From assembly GCA_002415135.1 (NCBI GenBank), contig DIBY01000016.1:1-64000 (forward strand): 64,000 nt of DNA, in the 5' to 3' direction. Of this stretch, positions 17,353-26,517 are shown one piece after another. Both the position numbers and the translations under genes were made by a program. The DNA comes from Flavobacteriales bacterium UBA5040 (lineage in GTDB: Bacteria > Bacteroidota > Bacteroidia > Flavobacteriales > Weeksellaceae). Numbering within the stretch: the first letter of the stretch is position 1; each line of letters begins with the position of its first letter. The notes under the pieces were generated by a model, which made no database searches, was not told where the DNA came from, and saw only the letters and a list, made by a program, of their open reading frames with translations.

Positions 17353-17420
17353 TTTTGTCATTCCGAAGGAAACTAAATTACTGTCCTATAATTCGTTGAT
17401 ATTCCTACGGAATGACAAAA
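17353..17420. repeat. Palindromic intergenic element (TTTTGTCATTCCG arms)
   Basis: The left arm TTTTGTCATTCCGAAGGAA (17353-17371) is inverted on the right as TTCCTACGGAATGACAAAA (17402-17420), giving a stem of about 18 pairs with a 30-base loop. It is non-coding, inside the efflux operon between the pump and the TolC gene. I recall similar sequences in other Flavobacteriia but cannot check. Confidence 0.75.
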
Positions 17421-17474
17421 CTGTGTGATTTCATTTGTTTTTACATTCTTTATATACTTGCAAAAATCTGCAGC

Positions 17475-17496
17475 CTCTCGTCTTTAAGGACGAGAG
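17475..17496. other. Perfect 8-bp stem hairpin after the pump gene
   Basis: CTCTCGTC / GACGAGAG has a six-base loop, 20 bases past the czcA-like stop. A short T-run on the minus strand starts eight bases beyond it, so it may be a weak terminator or an mRNA 3' stabiliser. Confidence 0.5.
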
Positions 17497-17516
17497 AAAT
17501 GTCTGCCCAAAAAAAA

Positions 17517-20500
17517 CTATTCATCATAACCATCTTCTTCGGCACTTATTTCTACAATTTTTTTACGTCGGTCCGGGAAATGTTCTTCAAACCAAATGTA
17601 AATTAAGGGCAATAAATAAAGCGTGAGGAATGTGGCCAAAAGTAAACCGCCGATGACGACTGTTGCTAACGGTCTTTGCACTTCTGCGCCTTCGCCTTGA
17701 CTTATTGCCATTGGTAAAAATCCGAGTGAGGCTACTAAAGCCGTCATTAAAACAGGGCGTAATCTGGTTCTTCCACCGATTTTTACGACCTCTTTTAAAT
17801 CGGAATGAACTAATTTTTGTCGGTTAAATTCTGCGATTAAAACGATTCCATTCAATACTGCAACTCCAAAAAGTGCGATGAAACCAACGCCTGCGGAAAT
17901 ACTGAAATTCATATCCCGAATCCAGAGCGACATAATTCCGCCAATCATTGAAAGTGGAATTGCGGAGAAGATGAGCAATCCGTATTTCACCGAATTAAAA
18001 GCGAAGTAAAGCATGAGTAAGATCAGCAATAAACTTAAGGGAACCGCGATCATTAAGCGGGATTTCGCATGTTGAAGGTTCTCAAAAGTTCCGCCATAAG
18101 AAATGGAATATCCGGGAGGAAGTTTGAAATCTTTTTCAACTACTTTCTGTAAATCTTCGACGGTGGACTGAATATCGCGGTTTCTGACATTGAAGCCGAC
18201 GATGATCCTGCGTTGTGCATTTTCACGCTGGATTTGATTGACACTTTCTTTGAGTTCAACAGAAGCAACGGTGCTCAAAGGGATTTCAGTTCCGGATGGT
18301 GTGGAAATTAAAAGATTATTGACATCATCGACATTTTTTCTTTGCTCGCCATCTAAACGAACAACCAAATCAAATTTCTTTTCACCTTCAAAAACAGAAC
18401 CTGTTGATTGCCCAGCAAACGCAGTGTTCACGATATTATTAACATCTTCTACATTTAAACCGAACTGCGAAAGTGCTTCTCTTTTGTAAGAAATGACAAT
18501 CTGTGGCATTCCAGAAATTGGTTCTACGTAAATATTTTGAGCGCCGTTGATCTTTTTGGAAATGTCGCCTAATTTTTCGGCATACACTTTCAAAGTATCG
18601 AGATCCTCACCATAAATTTTAATAACGACATCTTGCCGGGCTCCCGTCATTAATTCGTTAAACCGCATTGCGACTGGATATTGGAAGGAATAGGTAACAC
18701 CAATCAAATTTTTCTTTAATTCGGCGGACATTTTTTCGGAAAGTTCATCATAAGTTTTAGCGGAAGTCCATTCTTTACGTGGTTTCAGAATGATCATCAT
18801 ATCACTGGCATCGATCGGCATTGGATCCGTAGGGATTTCACTGCTTCCGGTTTTTCCAACAACCTTTTCAATTTCGGGAAATTTCTTCATTAATATTTTT
18901 GAAGATTGCTGGACGGCATCAGTAGAAGTTTTCAGATTACTTCCGGGTAAAACTCTGGTGTCAACCGCGAAATCACCTTCAGGAAGTGAGGGAATAAATT
19001 CGCCGCCTAATCTTGACATGACGAAAAGAGAAATTAGAAATAGTCCGACAACACTGAAGAAAACCAGATTTGGAATTTTTAAAACGAAATTTAAAGTTCG
19101 ATGATAAAAAGCTTCGAATCTGTCCATCATTTTATCTGAAAAGTTTTTCTTTAGATCTATTTTTTTAGATAAAAACAAAGAACTCATCATTGGAATGTAC
19201 GTCAGAGAAAGGATGAAGGCACCTAGCAAAGCGAAGATTACGGTCTGTGCCATCGGTTTGAACATCTTTCCTTCAATTCCCTGTAAAGTTAAAATCGGCA
19301 AGTAAACAATCAGAATAATGATCTGTCCGAAAACTGCCGAATTCATCATGGTACTGGAAGAAGTATAAACTTCTCTATCCATAAATTCCTGAGAGATCTT
19401 TTTGTCCTGGAATTTTGTCAAATGTTTGAATCGATGCAGAATAGCTTCGACGATGATCACCGCACCATCGACAATCAATCCAAAATCCAGCGCGCCCAAA
19501 CTCATTAAGTTTCCTGAAACGCCGAAAATATTCATCATAATAATCGCAAACAGCATGGCCAAAGGAATGACGGAAGCGACCAATAATCCCGCACGGAAAT
19601 TCCCGAGAAATAAAACCAAGACGAATATGACGATCAAAGCACCTTCCAATAAGTTTTTACTTACCGTACTGATGGCGTTATTCACCATTTTTGTTCGGTC
19701 CAGAAAAGCATCGATTTTCACTCCTTCCGGAAGTGTTTTTTGAATTTCTTCAATCCTGCCTTTTACGTCTTTGATGACTTCATTGGAGTTTGCTCCTTTC
19801 ATCATCATCACGACTGCACCCGCAACTTCGCCTTCGCCATTATAAGTCATCGCACCGTAACGGATGGCTTTTCCGTATTGAACCTTCCCAATATTTTTAA
19901 TGAGAATTGGCGTTCCATCAGCCAGATTTTTTACGACCGTATTTTCAATGTCCGGAATTTGATTCATCAAACCTTCCGTTCTGATAAACAAAACGCTTGG
20001 TCCTTTTTCAATATAAGCACCACCAGTATTTTGATTGTTTTTTTGCAAGGCATCAAAAACTTCGGTAATCGTAACGCCCATCGATTTAAGAATGGCGGGA
20101 TTTATAGCGACTTCATATTGTTTTAAATAGCCACCAAAACTGGCAACGTCTGCTACTCCGGGCGTTCCGAGTAATTGTCGGCGAACGATCCAATCCTGAA
20201 TGGTTCGTAATTCCATCGGATTATAGCGATGTTCGTAGCCTTTTTTCGGACGGACAACATATTGATAAATCTCCCCTAAACCCGTGGAAATTGGGGCCAT
20301 TTGCGGAACTCCTAAACTTACAGGAATATCCTTCGAGACTTGTTGAAGCCGTTCTGCAACTTGTTGACGAGCAGACATTAAATCGATATCGTCATGAAAG
20401 ACAATCGTAATTACCGATAAACCAAAGCGCGAAAAACTTCGCATTTCCTTGATTCCCTGAATATTGTAATTGATCTGTTCTAAAGGAAAGGTGATAAACC

Positions 20501-20687
20501 GTTCGACATCGGGCGCGCCCAAACTTGGCGAAACGGTAATGATCTGAACCTGATTATCCGTGATATCAGGAACCGCATCAATCGGGAGATTTCTGAGTTC
20601 AAACAATCCATAAATAATTAAACCAAGCGTCATCAAAATGATGATCAGTTTATTTTTTATGGAAAATTCTATTATTTTATTAAGCAT
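17517..20687 (-). CDS. Heavy-metal RND efflux pump (CzcA-like, HME family)
   Basis: The 1056-residue inner-membrane proton/metal antiporter has twelve transmembrane helices in two halves with large periplasmic loops. The proton-relay motif in the fourth helix reads LDFGLIVDGAVIIVEA. It carries the DFG and VDG acidic residues of the CzcA (Zn/Co/Cd) type rather than the pattern of the copper/silver CusA type, so divalent cations are the likelier substrate. It pairs with the adaptor at 14340 and the outer-membrane protein at 16082. Confidence 0.92.
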   Translation of the reverse strand: MLNKIIEFSIKNKLIIILMTLGLIIYGLFELRNLPIDAVPDITDNQVQIITVSPSLGAPDVERFITFPLEQINYNIQGIKEMRSFSRFGLSVITIVFHDDIDLMSARQQVAERLQQVSKDIPVSLGVPQMAPISTGLGEIYQYVVRPKKGYEHRYNPMELRTIQDWIVRRQLLGTPGVADVASFGGYLKQYEVAINPAILKSMGVTITEVFDALQKNNQNTGGAYIEKGPSVLFIRTEGLMNQIPDIENTVVKNLADGTPILIKNIGKVQYGKAIRYGAMTYNGEGEVAGAVVMMMKGANSNEVIKDVKGRIEEIQKTLPEGVKIDAFLDRTKMVNNAISTVSKNLLEGALIVIFVLVLFLGNFRAGLLVASVIPLAMLFAIIMMNIFGVSGNLMSLGALDFGLIVDGAVIIVEAILHRFKHLTKFQDKKISQEFMDREVYTSSSTMMNSAVFGQIIILIVYLPILTLQGIEGKMFKPMAQTVIFALLGAFILSLTYIPMMSSLFLSKKIDLKKNFSDKMMDRFEAFYHRTLNFVLKIPNLVFFSVVGLFLISLFVMSRLGGEFIPSLPEGDFAVDTRVLPGSNLKTSTDAVQQSSKILMKKFPEIEKVVGKTGSSEIPTDPMPIDASDMMIILKPRKEWTSAKTYDELSEKMSAELKKNLIGVTYSFQYPVAMRFNELMTGARQDVVIKIYGEDLDTLKVYAEKLGDISKKINGAQNIYVEPISGMPQIVISYKREALSQFGLNVEDVNNIVNTAFAGQSTGSVFEGEKKFDLVVRLDGEQRKNVDDVNNLLISTPSGTEIPLSTVASVELKESVNQIQRENAQRRIIVGFNVRNRDIQSTVEDLQKVVEKDFKLPPGYSISYGGTFENLQHAKSRLMIAVPLSLLLILLMLYFAFNSVKYGLLIFSAIPLSMIGGIMSLWIRDMNFSISAGVGFIALFGVAVLNGIVLIAEFNRQKLVHSDLKEVVKIGGRTRLRPVLMTALVASLGFLPMAISQGEGAEVQRPLATVVIGGLLLATFLTLYLLPLIYIWFEEHFPDRRKKIVEISAEEDGYDE

Positions 20688-20731
20688 ATTTTTTCTTTAA
20701 AAAGTTGCCAGAGCATGATACGCTGACATTG

Positions 20732-21241
20732 TTAATCATCATGTTTATCACTTTTGGAAGCCGGACCGTTGCCTTCATAATTTCGATAGTCGAAGTCTTG
20801 GCCCGTTCTGATTTCGGTATGGCGAATTTCGCCGCCTGTAGTCCCGGCTTTCTGTGCAAAAAATAATGCAACGACCGCGAAAATGCCAACAACAAAAGGG
20901 GCATATTTAGAGATGACGGAGTTTTTTAAACTGGCAATGAGAGCAATCAAGGAAATTGCTCCTAAAACATACGTTAAGGTTGCAAATATTTCAGAGACTT
21001 CTTCATGTTTTTTTATCAGATTTTCAGAAAGGCCTGCGATTTTTGTTGCAGAATCTTCGGCACCTTCACCTGTTCCCATGGCAGCAATGGAAGTAATTGC
21101 TCCAAGAATAAAAATGATATAAGCGTTTCGTTTAGTGACTTCGGATTTAGTGAAAATTCCGATAAGAAGTATTATAATTCCAACGATAGGAAATATAATC
21201 GGCATATGGTTGACCACCAAATGCAAATGTAATTCGTCCAT
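20732..21241 (-). CDS. Small polytopic membrane protein (DUF2231-like)
   Basis: The 169-residue protein has four predicted transmembrane helices. The N-terminus MDELHLHLVVNHMPIIFPIVG resembles DUF2231 membrane proteins, whose His residues may bind haem. The hydrophilic C-terminus is rich in His and Asp (ending KSDKHDD). It lies 44 bases upstream of the metal pump gene and is probably co-transcribed. A part in metal sensing or electron transfer with the operon's cytochrome b is conceivable but unproven. Confidence 0.65.
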   Translation of the reverse strand: MDELHLHLVVNHMPIIFPIVGIIILLIGIFTKSEVTKRNAYIIFILGAITSIAAMGTGEGAEDSATKIAGLSENLIKKHEEVSEIFATLTYVLGAISLIALIASLKNSVISKYAPFVVGIFAVVALFFAQKAGTTGGEIRHTEIRTGQDFDYRNYEGNGPASKSDKHDD

Positions 21242-21330
21242 TTTTTTTAATTTAAAATTAAACTATAAGTAAGATTAATGACTGTCAAAATCGAAAGACC
21301 AGACATCATTATTTAGACTGAAATTTTAAA

Positions 21331-21714
21331 TTAAATTTTTGGAGGTTCCCAAATTTTAGAAAAAACCGAAGGATAGTATTTTTCAGAATACGAAAAATGA
21401 GTCGAACGATCCACATAAATGGATTGTTGTAAAATGTTTAAACTTGGACTTTCTGGCGGAATATTGAGATTAACAATCGAATGGGAAAAATCATGCGTTT
21501 TGAAAGGCAGTTTCATATCCTGTTTGTAATCACTGTCTACAATCTGCTCATCAATATAATGCATCTTAATGAAGGCATAAATTGACATATCGTGATTCGC
21601 CATTTTGTGTGAAATAAAATGCTCAACCAATCTCGGCATTTTCACCAGTTGTCTGACCTCACTAAAAGAAGTAAGATAAGTACACAATAGGAAATAAATA
21701 AACCATTTTTTCAC
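21331..21714 (-). CDS. Hypothetical exported protein at the head of the efflux operon
   Basis: The 127-residue protein begins with a hydrophobic stretch (MKKWFIYFLLCTYLTSF), likely a signal peptide or anchor. A His-rich region follows (VEHFISHKMANHD, KMHYIDEQ, THDFSHS), compatible with metal binding in the periplasm. The start is GTG at 21714. A TAAATTTG element on the minus strand (21726-21719) ends only four bases before it, so the mRNA could be almost leaderless, or a start outside this reading is used. No known family recognised. Confidence 0.6.
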   Translation of the reverse strand: MKKWFIYFLLCTYLTSFSEVRQLVKMPRLVEHFISHKMANHDMSIYAFIKMHYIDEQIVDSDYKQDMKLPFKTHDFSHSIVNLNIPPESPSLNILQQSIYVDRSTHFSYSEKYYPSVFSKIWEPPKI

Positions 21715-21879
21715 AACACAAATTTACGGAAAATAGTACACAGAATATAATATATTGCAGATTTGGAATCAATCCAAATAAATATCATGTTTATCTTGAG
21801 AAAAACCTTTAGAAATGAAATGACTTTTAAAAATGAAATAATTACTACTCAATCTGTAAATCTATCTTGAATTTCAACA

Positions 21880-21911
21880 TTGAAATCTTAGCGAAAAATT
21901 TACTAAATTTG
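21880..21911 (+). promoter_or_regulatory. lysS promoter
   Basis: TTG (21880-21882) and TAAATTTG (21904-21911) are separated by 21 bases, matching the Bacteroidota consensus. The predicted start is near 21918, 16 bases before the ATG. Confidence 0.75.
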
Positions 21912-21933
21912 CACTCTTAAAATAGCAAGAAAA

Positions 21934-23631
21934 ATGCAGTTATCAGAACAGGAAATTATCAGGAGAGAAAAGTTACAAACCCTTGAAAAAATGGGTATTA
22001 ACGCTTTTCCAGCCGAAGAATATAAAATTACAGAAACGACCAAAACCATTAAACAAGATTTTGTTGAAGGTAAAAAAGTTACGATTGCAGGTCGTTTGAT
22101 GAGCCGTAGAATTCAGGGGAAAGCAAGTTTTGCGGAACTTCAGGATTCGGAAGGTAAAATTCAGGTTTACTTTAATCGTGATGAAATCTGTACTGGTGAA
22201 GATAAAACGCTTTACAATGACGTTTACAAACACCTTTTAGACATCGGTGATATCATCGGAATTGAAGGTGAACTGTTCAACACGCAAGTTGGTGAAATGA
22301 CCGTGAAGGTTACGGATTTCAAAATTCTAACAAAATCATTAAGACCACTTCCTTTACCAAAAGTTGATGCTGAGGGAAATACTTTCGACGCTTTCAATGA
22401 TCCTGAACTTCGATACAGACAACGTTATGTAGATTTAATCGTAAATCCACAAGTTAAAGAAGTTTTCATTAAAAGAACAAAATTGTTCAATGCGATGCGA
22501 ACCTACTTTAATAATGCAGGATATTTTGAAGTGGAAACACCTGTTTTACAGTCAATCCCAGGTGGAGCCGCTGCAAGACCGTTTATCACGCATCACAACG
22601 CTTTAGACATTCCATTATATTTAAGAATTGCCAACGAACTCTATCTGAAAAGATTGATTGTAGGTGGTTTTGATGGTGTTTATGAATTCTCGAAAAACTT
22701 CAGAAATGAAGGTATGGACAGAACTCACAATCCGGAATTTACCGTAATGGAAATTTATGTAGCTTACAAAGACTACAATTGGATGATGGATTTCACGGAA
22801 AAATTAGTGGAATACTGTGCGATTCAGGTAAATGGAACTACGAAAGGAAAATTCGGAGAGCAGGAAATTGATTTCAAAGCACCGTTTGAGAGAATTTCAA
22901 TGACAGATGCGATTATAAAATACACCGGTTTTGATATTACTGGGAAATCAGAACAAGAACTTTTTGATTTCGCAAAATCGATCGGAATTGACGTCAATGA
23001 AACGATGGGTAAAGGAAAATTAATTGATGAAATTTTTGGGGGAAAATGTGAAGGAAACTTTATTCAGCCAACTTTCATTACCGACTACCCTATCGAAATG
23101 TCGCCTTTAACAAAAAAACACAGAAGCAAAGAAGGTTTAACCGAACGTTTCGAATTGATGATTTGTGGAAAAGAAATCGCGAATGCTTATTCGGAATTAA
23201 ATGATCCAATCGATCAAAGAGAGCGTTTTGAGAAACAAGTAGAATTAGGTAAAAAAGGTGATGATGAAGCAATGTTCATCGACCAGGATTTCTTACGTGC
23301 CTTGGAATACGGAATGCCGCCAACGTCAGGTTTAGGAATTGGAATGGACCGTTTGATCATGTATTTAACGAACAATCCATCTATTCAGGAAGTTTTATTT
23401 TTCCCTCAAATGAAACCAGAGAAAGCAACACCAACGTTCGAATTGGATGAAGATGAAAAACTGGTTTTGGAAATTTTGAATTCTTCAGAAGAACCAATGA
23501 CTTTGGGAGTCGTGAAAGTGAAGAGCAACCTTTCTGGAAAGAAGTGGGACAAAGCAGCAAAAAATTTAACTAAGTATAATTTGATTAAAGTAGAAAAAAT
23601 CGACGATGTCGTTTTGATGAAATTGATTTAA
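21934..23631 (+). CDS. lysS: Lysyl-tRNA synthetase (class II)
   Basis: The 565-residue protein has an N-terminal OB-fold anticodon domain (about residues 50-140) and a class II catalytic core: motif 1 near FNNAGYFEVETPVLQ, motif 2 FRNEGMDRTHNPEFT, motif 3 GLGIGMDRLIMYLT. About 70 extra C-terminal residues (after MKPEK) form a basic tail (GKKWDKAAKNLTKYN) seen in Bacteroidota LysS. A decayed copy of the last 19 codons lies downstream at 23727-23783. Confidence 0.97.
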   Translation: MQLSEQEIIRREKLQTLEKMGINAFPAEEYKITETTKTIKQDFVEGKKVTIAGRLMSRRIQGKASFAELQDSEGKIQVYFNRDEICTGEDKTLYNDVYKHLLDIGDIIGIEGELFNTQVGEMTVKVTDFKILTKSLRPLPLPKVDAEGNTFDAFNDPELRYRQRYVDLIVNPQVKEVFIKRTKLFNAMRTYFNNAGYFEVETPVLQSIPGGAAARPFITHHNALDIPLYLRIANELYLKRLIVGGFDGVYEFSKNFRNEGMDRTHNPEFTVMEIYVAYKDYNWMMDFTEKLVEYCAIQVNGTTKGKFGEQEIDFKAPFERISMTDAIIKYTGFDITGKSEQELFDFAKSIGIDVNETMGKGKLIDEIFGGKCEGNFIQPTFITDYPIEMSPLTKKHRSKEGLTERFELMICGKEIANAYSELNDPIDQRERFEKQVELGKKGDDEAMFIDQDFLRALEYGMPPTSGLGIGMDRLIMYLTNNPSIQEVLFFPQMKPEKATPTFELDEDEKLVLEILNSSEEPMTLGVVKVKSNLSGKKWDKAAKNLTKYNLIKVEKIDDVVLMKLI

Positions 23632-23653
23632 TAAAATCGAAATATATTTTTAA

Positions 23654-23682
23654 AAGCGGACTTTGCAGTTCGCTTTTTTTTA
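23654..23682 (+). terminator. lysS intrinsic terminator
   Basis: The stem AAGCGGACT / AGTTCGCTT has a four-base loop and is followed by a run of eight Ts. Confidence 0.88.
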
Positions 23683-23723
23683 ATCCCAAAAATTAACGAT
23701 GAGATTAATCTGCTCAAAATTTC

Positions 23724-23783
23724 ATGAAGTATCATTTGATCAAAGTGAAAAAAATTGACGAAATTGCATTGATCAAATTGATA
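23724..23783 (+). pseudogene. Decayed duplicate of the lysS 3' end
   Basis: The frame from 23727 encodes KYHLIKVKKIDEIALIKLI. The real LysS terminus is KYNLIKVEKIDDVVLMKLI: 13 of 19 residues and 45 of 57 bases are identical. It lies about 90 bases after the lysS stop, beyond the terminator, and lacks its own ribosome-binding region. This is best read as a remnant of a tandem duplication or of an earlier, longer reading frame. Confidence 0.75.
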
Positions 23784-23805
23784 TTAACACTTAACAAACA
23801 GTATT

Positions 23806-24222
23806 ATGAAAAGAAATGCAACAGCCGTTTGGCAAGGTTCAGGTAAAGAAGGTAAAGGGAATTTGACGACTCAAAGTACCACGTTGAATAAAACTCAGTA
23901 TTCCTATAATTCCCGTTTTGAAGAAGGCGTGGGAACCAATCCTGAAGAATTAATAGCAGCTGCTCATGCGGGTTGTTTCAATATGGCGTTATCATTCAAA
24001 ATTGATGAAGCAGGTTTTAAAGCTGAAAATTTGGAAACAAAATGCGTGATCAATTTAGACCCTTCAAAAGGTGAAATCACAGAATCAATTTTAACCCTGA
24101 CCGCAACTGTCCCAGGAATTTCAAAAGAAAAATTTGATGAACTGGTTGCCGATGCTGAAAAAAACTGTCCGATTTCTAAATTATTGAATACTGAAATTAA
24201 AATTCAGGCGACTTTAGTTTAA
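23806..24222 (+). CDS. OsmC-family peroxiredoxin
   Basis: The 138-residue thiol peroxidase of the OsmC type reduces organic hydroperoxides. The two redox Cys are present in ELIAAAHAGCFNMALS and AEKNCPISKLL, with the conserved Arg in SYNSRFEEGVGTNPEEL. Length and start match the family. It is monocistronic with its own terminator. Confidence 0.92.
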   Translation: MKRNATAVWQGSGKEGKGNLTTQSTTLNKTQYSYNSRFEEGVGTNPEELIAAAHAGCFNMALSFKIDEAGFKAENLETKCVINLDPSKGEITESILTLTATVPGISKEKFDELVADAEKNCPISKLLNTEIKIQATLV

Positions 24223-24250
24223 GACAATTTAAAATCATTTAAAAGATATA

Positions 24251-24277
24251 AATCCTCAAAATTTTGAGGATTTTTCG
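24251..24277 (+). terminator. osmC intrinsic terminator
   Basis: The perfect stem AAATCCTCAAAATTTTGAGGATTT is followed by Ts. Confidence 0.85.
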
Positions 24278-24334
24278 CATAGAATAACTCCAGTTTTATG
24301 ACTTTTTTAACTTTCATATTCCGACGAAATTCAG

Positions 24335-24342
24335 TATATTTG
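24335..24342 (+). promoter_or_regulatory. gyrB -7 element TATATTTG
   Basis: It is an exact TAnnTTTG match, about 100 bases upstream of the GyrB start. The leader is therefore long; no clear -33 TTG is seen. Confidence 0.55.
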
Positions 24343-24444
24343 TTAGCATTTTGAAATAGAGAAAAAACACTTTGTTTTCAGCAAAATTTTAATTAAAAAT
24401 ACTAAGACATTCGAGGCGACTTCGCTTTGATGAATAACAAAAAT

Positions 24445-26379
24445 ATGAGCCAAAAAGAATATACAGCGAGTAGTATACAAGCGTTAGAAGGAATGGAGCA
24501 TGTGAGAATGCGTCCATCAATGTACATTGGTGATGTTGGATCCAGAGGTCTGCATCATTTAGTTTATGAGGTAATCGACAACTCTATAGATGAGGCGTTA
24601 GCAGGGCATTGCGACACGATCTCTGTAGTCATTCACGAAGGCGAATCCATTAGCGTGAAAGATAATGGTCGTGGTATTCCGGTAGATATGCATGAGAAGG
24701 AGCAAAAATCAGCTCTGGAAGTGGTGATGACCAAGATCGGTGCTGGTGGAAAATTTGACAAAGATTCTTATAAAGTTTCTGGTGGATTGCACGGTGTTGG
24801 CGTTTCTTGTGTGAATGCATTGTCAAATTCATTGATTGCAACGGTTTATAAAGATGGTAAAGTTTACCAACAAAAATATAGCAAAGGAAAGGCTTTAGCA
24901 GATGTTGCTGAAATCGGGACTACTGACGAAAGAGGAACAGAAGTTTTCTTTCAGCCAGATGATACCATTTTTCAGGAACTGGTTTACAACTACGATACTT
25001 TAGCAAGCAGACTTCGCGAACTTTCTTATTTGAATAAAGGAATTACGATCACTTTAACGGATGAAAGAGTTGTAGAGGAAGACGGTTCTTTGAAAAGCGA
25101 TATTTTCCATTCTGAAGGTGGCTTGAAAGAGTTTGTAGAATACATTGACGGAAACCGTGAAAGCATTATGAATAATGTGATCTTCATGGAAGGAGAAAAA
25201 GATAATATTCCGGTAGAGGTTGCGATGCGATACAACACTTCTTACAACGAGAATTTACACTCTTACGTTAATAATATCAATACACACGAAGGTGGAACTC
25301 ATCTTGCAGGTTTTAGAAGAGCTTTAACAAGAACGCTCAAGAAATTTGCTGATGAATTAGGACTTCCGGCAAAAGAAAAAGTAGAAGTTACAGGTGATGA
25401 TTTCCGTGAGGGATTAACAGCGGTGATTTCGGTTAAAGTAATGGAACCTCAGTTTGAAGGACAAACCAAAACAAAATTAGGAAACTCTGAAGTTTCTGGT
25501 GCTGTTGATAAGATTGTGGGAGAAATGCTAACCAACTTCTTAGAAGAGCATCCAAACGAAGCAAAAATTATTGTACAGAAAGTGGTGCTTGCAGCGAAAG
25601 CGCGACAGGCAGCGAAAAAAGCAAGAGAACTTGTTCAGCGTAAATCCCCAATGGGCGGAAGTGGACTTCCAGGAAAACTTTCTGACTGTTCTTCGAAAGA
25701 TCCAGAGATTTCTGAACTTTTCTTGGTCGAGGGAGATTCAGCAGGTGGAACGGCTAAGCAAGGCCGTGACCGCCATTTCCAGGCGATTCTACCTTTACGT
25801 GGTAAAATTTTGAATGTTGAAAAATCGATGCTCCACAAAGTGTATGACAACGAAGAGATCAAAAATATTTACACAGCATTAGGAGTTTCTGTAGGAACAG
25901 AAGAAGATAGCAAAGCTTTAAATATCTCCAAATTAAGATACCATAAAGTGGTGATTATGTGTGATGCCGATATTGACGGTGCTCACATTGCAACTTTAAT
26001 TATGACCTTCTTCTTTAGATACATGAAGGAACTTATTGAAAATGGCTATATCTATATCGCTCAGCCACCTTTATATCTTTTGAAAAAAGGAAATAAGAAG
26101 GTTTATGCCTATAATGAAAAGGAACGTGAAGAAATTACGCTGGAAATGTCACCAGACGGAAAAGGAGTTGAAGTTCAACGTTACAAAGGTCTTGGGGAAA
26201 TGAATCCTGAACAGCTTTGGGATACCACTCTAAATCCTGAACGCAGAACCTTAAAACAAATTAGAATCGAAAGTTTAGCAGAAGCTGACAATGTATTCTC
26301 TATGTTGATGGGTGACGAAGTTCCACCACGACGAGCATTCATCGAGAAGAATGCTGTTTATGCAAAAATTGATGTTTAA
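24445..26379 (+). CDS. gyrB: DNA gyrase subunit B
   Basis: The 644-residue ATPase subunit of gyrase has the GHKL ATP site (EVIDNSIDEALAG, DNGRGIPV, SGGLHGVGVSCVNALS), a transducer domain, and the TOPRIM motif ELFLVEGDSAGG with DADIDG. The C-terminus RRAFIEKNAVYA is typical. I chose the ATG at 24445 (MSQKEYTASSIQALEG), which matches related proteins; an in-frame ATG at 24430 would add five residues. Confidence 0.96.
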   Translation: MSQKEYTASSIQALEGMEHVRMRPSMYIGDVGSRGLHHLVYEVIDNSIDEALAGHCDTISVVIHEGESISVKDNGRGIPVDMHEKEQKSALEVVMTKIGAGGKFDKDSYKVSGGLHGVGVSCVNALSNSLIATVYKDGKVYQQKYSKGKALADVAEIGTTDERGTEVFFQPDDTIFQELVYNYDTLASRLRELSYLNKGITITLTDERVVEEDGSLKSDIFHSEGGLKEFVEYIDGNRESIMNNVIFMEGEKDNIPVEVAMRYNTSYNENLHSYVNNINTHEGGTHLAGFRRALTRTLKKFADELGLPAKEKVEVTGDDFREGLTAVISVKVMEPQFEGQTKTKLGNSEVSGAVDKIVGEMLTNFLEEHPNEAKIIVQKVVLAAKARQAAKKARELVQRKSPMGGSGLPGKLSDCSSKDPEISELFLVEGDSAGGTAKQGRDRHFQAILPLRGKILNVEKSMLHKVYDNEEIKNIYTALGVSVGTEEDSKALNISKLRYHKVVIMCDADIDGAHIATLIMTFFFRYMKELIENGYIYIAQPPLYLLKKGNKKVYAYNEKEREEITLEMSPDGKGVEVQRYKGLGEMNPEQLWDTTLNPERRTLKQIRIESLAEADNVFSMLMGDEVPPRRAFIEKNAVYAKIDV

Positions 26380-26396
26380 TTATATCTAAGAAATTT

Positions 26397-26432
26397 AAAA
26401 AAGCTGTTCATTGATTTGAGCAGCTTTTTTTT
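26397..26432 (+). terminator. gyrB intrinsic terminator
   Basis: The stem AAAAAAGCTGTTCA / TTGAGCAGCTTTTTT is followed by a T-run of eight. Confidence 0.88.
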
Positions 26433-26491
26433 GAAATTATTAATGAAAAAAGCCATCTTATTCGAATGTCATTTTCCTATAAAAAATTCGA

Positions 26492-26499
26492 TATATTTG
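26492..26499 (+). promoter_or_regulatory. -7 element TATATTTG of the DUF5684 gene
   Basis: It is an exact consensus match 18 bases before the ATG at 26518. It excludes longer in-frame starts upstream, which would place the promoter inside the gene. Confidence 0.65.
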
Positions 26500-26517
26500 A
26501 TAAAATTAAAACTGACA

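Noticed and set aside
24650..25862. Several minus-strand frames of 60-75 codons across gyrB
   Set aside because: They are antisense to a clear gyrB, with no promoter or protein-like pattern.
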